Below are positions 58,201-64,000 of a stretch of DNA of 64,000 nucleotides, one piece after another. Position numbers and translations under genes: made by a program. The notes beneath the pieces were generated by a model. The model worked only from the letters and a program-made list of their open reading frames with translations, was not told the DNA's origin and made no database searches. The DNA comes from Thermoplasmatota archaeon (lineage in GTDB: Archaea; Thermoplasmatota; JAKEGO01), in the NCBI GenBank assembly GCA_028279595.1, contig JANQNK010000020.1:1-64000 (forward strand), given 5' to 3'. Every line of letters begins with the position of its first letter. The first letter of the stretch is position 1.

Positions 58201-60718
58201 CGTCCGTGATGTCTCTGCCGGCACCGATCATGTTAGCATAGATTCCTATACCAATGTTCGAATTGTTCGAGAAGGTATTGTGATGGATATGGAGTTCATC
58301 TCCGAATCCCGTGACCCTCAATCCGTATTCGTTATTTTCACACGTATTATTGACGATCTCCAAGTCATCCGGCTTGTAGACATCGATACCTATCCAGGAA
58401 TTTCCGGCACAGATATTGTCGACCACTGTACTTCCACTCGATTCACCTACATATATCCCTACGAAGCAGTTCTCTAGATAGTTAGAACCGATCAACGAAT
58501 CATTGCCCCCACTTATGATTCCGGAGACTGAATCGGTACAGTTAAGAATGATGTTTTTTAACACGGTACAGTTCGATGACCACTGGATCCTGACACCGCC
58601 GCCATTTCCTTCGATATAATTTGCGTTTATTTCGCTCATCCACGATTCCCGGATAGCGATCCCCTTCTGAGTATTGTTAATGATAGTGCATTCATTGATC
58701 GTCAATTCGTCTACTCCTTCCGAGTTGATACCGTGATGACCGTTGTTCAGGATGGACGAATATGATATTGACACATCCTCTGAATCAAACAGGCCAATAC
58801 CACGATGATAACTATCCTGAATGACGCAGTTGAAGACTGTCACCACCTCGCTTTTATCAACCGTCAATCCGTACTGACCGCTGTTCGTGATAGTGACGTT
58901 CTCTAACCTGATCTGTGTGCTGTGCTTTACTAGCAGTGAGGATACCGGTCCATTCTCGGTCCAACCCCCTCCACCCATGATCGTTAGGTTAAAGACGGAA
59001 GCTCCATTGCTTCTTACCTTTAGTGCTGATTCATTCACGGCACCATTGATGATAGTTCCGGTTCCATTCCCACGTACGGTCAGCTGATCCTTCTCGAGTA
59101 TGACCGATTCGCCATATGTCCCCTCATATACGTAGATGATGTCTCCGGTCCATGAATTGTCGATCGCGTCCTGGATGCGAGTGAAATCTGCCCATGATCC
59201 ATTGTCGGCGTCGACTATCCACTTTCTCGGGTCCCTTGATGGATCGATATCGGGAATTGATCCATTCATCGGACGCATCAATGGATATTTATCCGATCGG
59301 TTACCATCTCCGTCGATGTGGTACGGTTTGTCTCCCACACCGTCTTCATCAGAATCATTACCGTTATAATCTGACCAGTAATTACCGTGTCTGTGATAGT
59401 ACCATGTGATGTTATGACCATCATCGACAGCTTGGTTAGTATTGTTAATGATTGAATTCTCGTAGATCACACCCCAGGCCCTGCTCATCTCCTCATCCTC
59501 GATCTCACCCCAGAGCTCGATACCGAGATTATCATTGTTGGCTATCGTGTTGTTCCAAATCACGAGATTTCTCAGCTCGGAGTCATCATTTTTAATCTGA
59601 GCATAGATACCAATTCCATTGACCGCACTGGTCGTGATGGTATTCTGAAAGACATCGACCTCGTCACCAATACCAATGATCCTCAATCCATCCTCACCAC
59701 TATCCACACATGTATTATTGATGATGTGGTAGTCCAATGGATTGTACACCTGGATACCAAGAAAACGATTGCCGTAACAGATGTTGTCACGCACTGTAAT
59801 GTTGACCGATTGTCGCGGCGAGATCCCGCTACTGCAATTGAAAATGTAGTTATCCTCAATCAAGGAATCCGAAACCTCCCAGAAATGAATACCAGAGTGA
59901 CTGCCGTTCATTACCACATTAGATCTAATTATAAATCTAGTCGTTTCACTGCCAATATTGATGCCACCGGAACTGTCCTCAACGTGATTGTCACTAATCA
60001 GCCCGATGTCCGAAAATCGGCTCTGGATCCCGTCATAGGTATTGTTTGCAACCAGGCAACCGCTGACCGTCAGATCGTCGGAATAACGTGCACAGATTCC
60101 GAGGTCGTAGTTATCTCTCACAGAGGTGTTTGAAACTGTTACAGCGTTCGAATTGACTATGTAAACGGCACGGTCGAGAATGAATTGGATAGTACAGTCG
60201 TGGATGATGACGTCCTCACTGTTCTCGACATATATACCGAAATATTCTCCATCTTTCACGGACACGTTGGTCAAATTGACATATTGGGCATGGTCAACAT
60301 ATACAGAAGGTATCGTAGCGTTACCACTCCCATCTTCCCCACCACCGAACACCGAAATATTCTCGATACCGATCGAATCGCCTTGGATATCAAGCACCGT
60401 CTCGCCAGATGTTCCATTTACGATACAAATATCAGATGCATTGCCCAGGATGGAGATGTCATTCTTGTCAACCAGGACCGATTCGTAGTAGATGCCTTCG
60501 AAAATACGGACATCATCCCCACCGGTCGAATTATCTATTGCGTCCTGTATCAACTGGAAGTCCGCCCAAGATCCGCTATCGTCATCGACGACCCAGGTTC
60601 TTCCTTGTGCGTCTGTGGACAGGACCAATAGAAGAACCAGGACCAAGGATACCGCTATCAATACCCTTCGATAGAGCCGGAAACCATCGCGATTGTCACT
60701 ATTTTCTTGTCCCCTCAT
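55259..60718 (-). CDS. Membrane-tethered regulator 2: triple beta-helix, two Ig-like domains, membrane helix, tandem winged helix
   Basis: 1819 residues. After a signal sequence (VLIAVSLVLVLLLVLSTDAQG), three full NosD-type beta-helix modules each begin with a WxVDxDxGSWADFxxIQDA motif (about residues 40, 505 and 945) and end with YWSDYNGxDxxxDGxGDxPY. Two Ig-like domains (about 1395-1610) include VENQGNVPQMIRLTVDSEWV, similar to NEW3-type modules. A membrane helix (about 1622-1645) leads to the cytoplasmic tandem winged helices (about 1665-1800: TRGRIVLYLNENPGSHFNRIKKELDLKNGTTGYHL and KQRELASRLDITQSTVAYHVKDLKAKGVV). The same plan occurs at 17356 and 60833. TATA box at 60752-60759 and GGGGAG before the ATG. 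Ligand unknown; sugar polymer is inferred from the fold. Confidence 0.87.
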   Translation of the reverse strand: MRGQENSDNRDGFRLYRRVLIAVSLVLVLLLVLSTDAQGRTWVVDDDSGSWADFQLIQDAIDNSTGGDDVRIFEGIYYESVLVDKNDISILGNASDICIVNGTSGETVLDIQGDSIGIENISVFGGGEDGSGNATIPSVYVDHAQYVNLTNVSVKDGEYFGIYVENSEDVIIHDCTIQFILDRAVYIVNSNAVTVSNTSVRDNYDLGICARYSDDLTVSGCLVANNTYDGIQSRFSDIGLISDNHVEDSSGGINIGSETTRFIIRSNVVMNGSHSGIHFWEVSDSLIEDNYIFNCSSGISPRQSVNITVRDNICYGNRFLGIQVYNPLDYHIINNTCVDSGEDGLRIIGIGDEVDVFQNTITTSAVNGIGIYAQIKNDDSELRNLVIWNNTIANNDNLGIELWGEIEDEEMSRAWGVIYENSIINNTNQAVDDGHNITWYYHRHGNYWSDYNGNDSDEDGVGDKPYHIDGDGNRSDKYPLMRPMNGSIPDIDPSRDPRKWIVDADNGSWADFTRIQDAIDNSWTGDIIYVYEGTYGESVILEKDQLTVRGNGTGTIINGAVNESALKVRSNGASVFNLTIMGGGGWTENGPVSSLLVKHSTQIRLENVTITNSGQYGLTVDKSEVVTVFNCVIQDSYHRGIGLFDSEDVSISYSSILNNGHHGINSEGVDELTINECTIINNTQKGIAIRESWMSEINANYIEGNGGGVRIQWSSNCTVLKNIILNCTDSVSGIISGGNDSLIGSNYLENCFVGIYVGESSGSTVVDNICAGNSWIGIDVYKPDDLEIVNNTCENNEYGLRVTGFGDELHIHHNTFSNNSNIGIGIYANMIGAGRDITDVIINNNTIQNNSKIGIELWGRVKDQNESNTYGIIYQNALIDNTENAQDDGNNVTWHHGKRGNYWSDYNGTDVNNDGIGDIPYVINGSLLIADLFPLMNPNGSGSNDMIPQTWIVDDDNGSWADFSLIQDALEHATDFDIINIYAGEYEESIIIEKRLDIIGNGSSNTTLEAGSDEEMSVVWVKSNNVMIEGLGIEEGTKYRPRNGILVDSDQCSLLNIHLSDIERGIALEDGAKGNLIESCSFSDSRRSIHIAWSDDNRIIHNRVVDAEYGLGIWHSNRTVVSNNTFSNCGINIYGHYKANWNTHSIDQSNQIDGSPIIYVKNASGGVVNGTSRHIIMAACEYVIVEGNLVNHSGIGIQMGFCRNNIVRENTVSNQSYSGISLIYSDDNLLMNNSIETCEWGIYLHRSKGNRIVDNEIRSSETGVRLLYSEDTNISSNRFRGNSDTYSSIVIDYSSLDTMVWANEFTLGDELALYITKTCINSTIHHNNFYIHNEDRHQVTNVGIATTWDDGSEGNYWSDYTGKDNDKDGIGDVPYYIHNGTGTIDSYPLMDPYSPPEKWLNRSLEVTADISYDGYVVTGESLNVTITLGYHSGIPHESNLTVRLNTKREDAVVKNSSQVLILSPGTSYTNLTFSVSLNESGDYTFEVVVLHEDQMVGSEQTTVTASGADYSFSLGLNRLTSGADPGDKVKYDLTVENQGNVPQMIRLTVDSEWVTITNQSLYILPGSEKEARISALVPLNASGSVSFNITATSYSDDNEKLNSGTARGTISLDDIGDSTDPVFVTWIFVGASIGLLGAGFAGLWAIDRGRYFAIPLLFPLYSKLKKEAITDHETRGRIVLYLNENPGSHFNRIKKELDLKNGTTGYHLRVLESGGFIKSRPDGMYRRFYPYGYRVPDVVLSDVEKRVVMQIIKQPGIKQRELASRLDITQSTVAYHVKDLKAKGVVSSERKWGCHITDEYKDVLRTGKKARKPRRKGPA

Positions 60719-60751
60719 ACTCTCCCCTCGACACCGTTCTTACGATGCCGT

Positions 60752-60759
60752 CATTATAT
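60752..60759 (-). promoter_or_regulatory. TATA box of membrane-tethered regulator 2
   Basis: CATATAAT on the minus strand, about 34-41 bases ahead of ATG 60718, in the 114-base gap between regulators 2 and 3. Confidence 0.55.
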
Positions 60760-60832
60760 GAGGAGATTGGGTTACTTCTCGATAATTCTTGCGATAAGCC
60801 CGGTTCCTGCGTTTTTAAACGGGCTAATACCT

Positions 60833-63800
60833 TCACAGCTTGTCCTTCTGGTCCTTCAGGATGGTCCTGTATTCATCGGTAAGCTGACAGCCGGTCTTCC
60901 GCGAATATGTGACGATACCCTTCTCCTTCAGGTCCTTGACGTGATAGGTGATAGTGGATGCCGATATCTTGAGTTTGGTCGACAGCCTCTTCTGGCTGAT
61001 CCCTGGGTTCTTGATTATCTCCATCACTATTTTCTTCTCCATGTTCCCCAGGTGGACGTTCGGGATTGAGTAGCCGTGGGGGTAGAATCGGCGGTACATC
61101 CCGTCGGAGACCGACTTGATGAATCCGCCCTTCTCAAGGACCCTGAGGTGATACCCCGCGGTACCGTTCTTCAGGTCCAATTGTTTCTTGATCTTGTTGA
61201 AGTGAGCTCCTGGGTCATTATCGAGATACACTACGATCCTGCCTCGGATGTCGTGGTCTTGGATATTGTCTCTCTTGAGTTTAGAATAGAGCGGTGAAAG
61301 GAACGGTATTGCTAGATATCGACCACGATCGGTCGACCAGACGCCAACCAACCCGATGGCTCCAAGAGCCGTGACACCAAGGAATATCCATAACAACCCT
61401 ATCGGGTCGGCAGTGGGGTCTGAGACCGTTATTTCCACCGATGCTGAACCCGAGTTGTAGACCTCATCGTCCAAAGATATGCTCTCTGTCAGGATTGTGA
61501 AGTTGACCACACCTTCGGCTCCTGAAGGGATCGTTGCTGTCACCGTCGTTGTCCCCTCGGAATGAGGTAGAATGTAGATCGTTATGTTGTCGATTACTAT
61601 CCAATCCTCCTCGCACGATAATCTGAACCTTTGAGGGACATTCCCTTGATTCTCGATAGTAAGAGTATATTCGACTTCATCTTCTGGCTTCGCTTTTGAT
61701 GACGAGCGGTCCATCGTCACCTTGAACGAATGGTCCCTCACTTCGCTCAGGATGGCTGCCTCGGCTGTTTCGACCTCGACATCATCGTGAATGACCTTAC
61801 CCTTGAAGGTGTAGTTACCTGATTCGTTCAGGTAGAGTGATTGTTCCAATGTCTGATTCCACTGACCTACCGGAATAGTGATATTACCCTGGATGGTAGA
61901 ATAGTGCTCTCCATCGAGCTGGATTTCGATCTCGACCGTTGCATATGTTTCTTCAGGATCCGCTGAGGCTGACTCGAGGACGATGACCACGGTTATGGTC
62001 TCCCCCTTTATCGTTTCACCTATTGTCCAGATCTCGGAGGAAACATCAACTGATGTCCCTGGCTCCATCAACGGGTAGGGGTCTTTCGCACTGTCGTTCC
62101 CATCGAGGAAATAGGGGGTGTCACCGATACCGTCCCCATCGTCGTCCGACCCTGTATAATCAGACCAGTAGTTGCCTCTTTTCGCCATGTACCAATAATT
62201 GTACGTGGTGTCATCGAACCCCTGGGAGTAAGGTCCATTATTGGAATTGAACGAATTAAGACTCAGGGTATTGTTGCGGCTGTAGACCGGATCATGGAAG
62301 ATGTTCAGGTAACTCCTCACCACGATTCCATGCTCTCCATTTCCATCAATGCTATTATTGAGGATGAGGTTCCCATCACTTCGATAGACCTCGATCCCTG
62401 CAATGGTATTATTGAATATGTGATTCGATCCGATTACATTGTCATCGCTGTCTTCCAAATAGATACCCGTACCCAGCGTCTGATTTGGGAAATACCTCTC
62501 GTCATAATATGGTCCGGTACCCTGAACTTCACACCCAAGGATTCGAGACTCATTTCCCATTGAAATGTAGATAGCATATTGGTGATTATCGTTAAATGAA
62601 CATCTTTCAATTGCCGTGTATTCTCCACCAAATTGCGATACGCCTCTCACAAACCCAGTCACTGAGGACCTTGCCAGTGAGAAATTACTGGACTTGTACA
62701 ACTTAATCCCCGTCAATCCGGTTCCTTTTACGTCAACGTTCGAGACCGTGATGTTATTTGAGAATCCGATCTGAACGCTCGATAGGTTCATGATTTCATT
62801 CTCATTGAATATTGTGAAGTCTGTAACATTGGCAAGGATGAAACAGGATTGGAGTCCGGAGCCCATACCGCCCGTCCGATTTCTGATGTAACTCACTTCC
62901 CTACCATCCATGGTGTTCGAGTCGAATGTATGTGTCGTCCAGTCTTCAAGAACCTCACCAGTCATGATAATGGAGGCATTATCGAATTGATTCCTTTCAA
63001 TAGAAATCTCACGAGACCTATAGATGGTCAGTCCCTCCTTCAAATCGGTGAACCTGCAGCTAATAACCTTGACTCCCGACGATTCCTGGATATATATACC
63101 ATCATCGTCCCCGGAGGAGAAGGTGCAGTTGGAGATGATCCAATCATCACAGCGAGGTAGATAGATGCTCCATCCAGAGATGTCCTCAAAGACGGAATTC
63201 ACGATTCTACTGCCATCCCGACTTCCCCATATCCCGCGTGAATCCATAAAAATGCAATTCCGGACCAAGTTGTTGTTACCACTTAGATCAATTCCCCTGG
63301 TTCCGTTGTCAAATACAATATTTTCTATAAGACAGTCATCTGCATGAACGTGAATCCCATCTCGGTTACTGTTTTCAACTATTCGGAGGCCGATTAGACG
63401 CGTGTCATCTTCTAAGATACTGACGTAATTATGTCCGCAGATAATTCTTGACCGATGCGATTCGTTGCCAATGATCGTGACACTTTTTCGAGCGTCAAAA
63501 TCAACGTGATCACCATCGAAAGCTACTACGTAATCACCGTTATTTGCATTATCAATGGCAGCCCTGATCGCCTTATAGTCGTTCCACCAGCCGTCATCGT
63601 CGTCAACGACCCATACCTTGATTCCCTCAGCTTCGACGCCGTCCCACTCCTCGTCAATAGGATGATCGTCTGTGGCGCCCGTCTTTCCCAAGAGGATGTA
63701 TGGTTCTTCACTCTCATGATCCGACCAGAAGTTACCCGCGTCACCATTATCCCAAATGTTGAAATAACCATCGTCAAACGCCTGGCTCGAGTTTCCATTG

Positions 63801-64000
63801 TTATCGATGAAATTGTTGTGGTGGATCAAATTGTATGCGGATCCACCCTCTGACTGGATTCCGTACCCCTCATTGTACATGATGTCATTATAAATGATCT
63901 CGTTCACTGTAGCACCCTCATCAATGACAATACCGAGGGCATCCCCCATTCCATCGATTTGGTTGTTCGATATTTCATTGTAATGTATCTGGTTCCGGAT
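60833..64000 (-). CDS. Membrane-tethered regulator 3: beta-helix, Ig-like domains, membrane helix, tandem winged helix (N-terminus outside window)
   Basis: At least 1055 residues; the frame stays open to base 64000 (IRNQIHYNEISNNQIDG before the first in-window Met), so the true start lies beyond. There is one beta-helix end, then a second full module (VWVVDDDDGWWNDYKAIRAAI) closing with GNYWSDYTGSDDDGDGIGDTPY. Next come Ig-like domains with IENQGNVPQRFRLSCEEDWIVI, a membrane helix (LLWIFLGVTALGAIGLVGVW) and cytoplasmic tandem winged helices (DIRGRIVVYLDNDPGAHFNKIKKQLDLKNGTAGYHL; QKRLSTKLKISASTITYHVKDLKEKGIV). The cytoplasmic part is very close to that of regulator 2, pointing to tandem duplication. 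It is expected to be transcribed in the same direction as regulator 2 but from its own promoter. Confidence 0.87.
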   Translation of the reverse strand: MRNQIHYNEISNNQIDGMGDALGIVIDEGATVNEIIYNDIMYNEGYGIQSEGGSAYNLIHHNNFIDNNGNSSQAFDDGYFNIWDNGDAGNFWSDHESEEPYILLGKTGATDDHPIDEEWDGVEAEGIKVWVVDDDDGWWNDYKAIRAAIDNANNGDYVVAFDGDHVDFDARKSVTIIGNESHRSRIICGHNYVSILEDDTRLIGLRIVENSNRDGIHVHADDCLIENIVFDNGTRGIDLSGNNNLVRNCIFMDSRGIWGSRDGSRIVNSVFEDISGWSIYLPRCDDWIISNCTFSSGDDDGIYIQESSGVKVISCRFTDLKEGLTIYRSREISIERNQFDNASIIMTGEVLEDWTTHTFDSNTMDGREVSYIRNRTGGMGSGLQSCFILANVTDFTIFNENEIMNLSSVQIGFSNNITVSNVDVKGTGLTGIKLYKSSNFSLARSSVTGFVRGVSQFGGEYTAIERCSFNDNHQYAIYISMGNESRILGCEVQGTGPYYDERYFPNQTLGTGIYLEDSDDNVIGSNHIFNNTIAGIEVYRSDGNLILNNSIDGNGEHGIVVRSYLNIFHDPVYSRNNTLSLNSFNSNNGPYSQGFDDTTYNYWYMAKRGNYWSDYTGSDDDGDGIGDTPYFLDGNDSAKDPYPLMEPGTSVDVSSEIWTIGETIKGETITVVIVLESASADPEETYATVEIEIQLDGEHYSTIQGNITIPVGQWNQTLEQSLYLNESGNYTFKGKVIHDDVEVETAEAAILSEVRDHSFKVTMDRSSSKAKPEDEVEYTLTIENQGNVPQRFRLSCEEDWIVIDNITIYILPHSEGTTTVTATIPSGAEGVVNFTILTESISLDDEVYNSGSASVEITVSDPTADPIGLLWIFLGVTALGAIGLVGVWSTDRGRYLAIPFLSPLYSKLKRDNIQDHDIRGRIVVYLDNDPGAHFNKIKKQLDLKNGTAGYHLRVLEKGGFIKSVSDGMYRRFYPHGYSIPNVHLGNMEKKIVMEIIKNPGISQKRLSTKLKISASTITYHVKDLKEKGIVTYSRKTGCQLTDEYRTILKDQKDKL

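Noticed and set aside
1..64000. CRISPR arrays, insertion sequences, integrase or attachment sites
   Set aside because: No regularly spaced short repeats, transposase motifs or tRNA genes were seen; the AT shift in beta-helix genes alone does not show recent transfer.

Overview
The window comes from an archaeon, most probably a Thermoplasmatota (Thermoplasmata-like) lineage. The evidence is archaeal TFB, Gar1, RpoK and uS2, an archaeal class I CCA-adding enzyme, deoxyhypusine synthase, TATA boxes 25-30 bp ahead of many start codons (leaderless transcripts), and a 5S rRNA gene standing alone with its own promoter. Unlinked rRNA genes are known in Thermoplasma. The lineage is an inference from gene content; the archaeal assignment is firm. 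The window is GC-rich, with no CRISPR array, tRNA or insertion sequence that I could recognise.

Layout. 0-12.7 kb: the end of a TraB-family gene, a 2498-residue surface protein (calcium-loop repeats, two transglutaminase-like domains, many Ig-like domains, one membrane helix, DUF4129-like tail), the gar1-tfb pair, and a secreted gingipain-type (C25) cysteine peptidase. 12.9-17.3 kb: RNA and translation enzymes, namely a degenerate HNH protein coupled to a MiaB-like methylthiotransferase, the CCA-adding enzyme and deoxyhypusine synthase. 17.3-24.3 kb: three right-handed beta-helix surface proteins, the first carrying a cytoplasmic tandem winged-helix domain. 24.3-29.1 kb: two small proteins and a 1403-residue acidic calcium-loop repeat protein with a clear terminator. 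29.2-36.4 kb: five mostly membrane-associated genes, including a soluble protein with RING-like zinc modules at both ends and three E2/UBC-like domains between them, and a membrane protein with a related RING-like module.

36.5-43.9 kb: rpoK, rps2 and a YycJ-type metallo-hydrolase, then a nearly complete archaeal (phosphomevalonate dehydratase) mevalonate pathway: mevalonate kinase, the UbiD-like decarboxylase, an LpdD-like prenyl-flavin helper, both AcnX/phosphomevalonate dehydratase subunits and UbiX, closing with a small winged-helix protein. Isopentenyl phosphate kinase is not in the window. 43.9-55.2 kb: a pyrimidine-dimer-glycosylase-like protein, an Fe-S protein, a winged-helix plus multi-pass membrane protein, a thioester alpha-2-macroglobulin homologue, a KaiC-like ATPase, a winged-helix/pheT operon, a zinc-ribbon protein and the 5S gene. 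55.3-64 kb: two more beta-helix proteins with membrane helix and cytoplasmic tandem winged helices, the last cut by the window end.

Two themes stand out. One is a large exported apparatus rich in N-glycosylation sequons and calcium loops (transglutaminase-like, C25 peptidase, macroglobulin, beta-helix proteins), of which three members look like membrane-tethered transcription factors able to couple an outside ligand to gene control. The other is the RING/E2-like locus, which resembles pieces of a ubiquitin-type system but has no E2 active-site cysteine.
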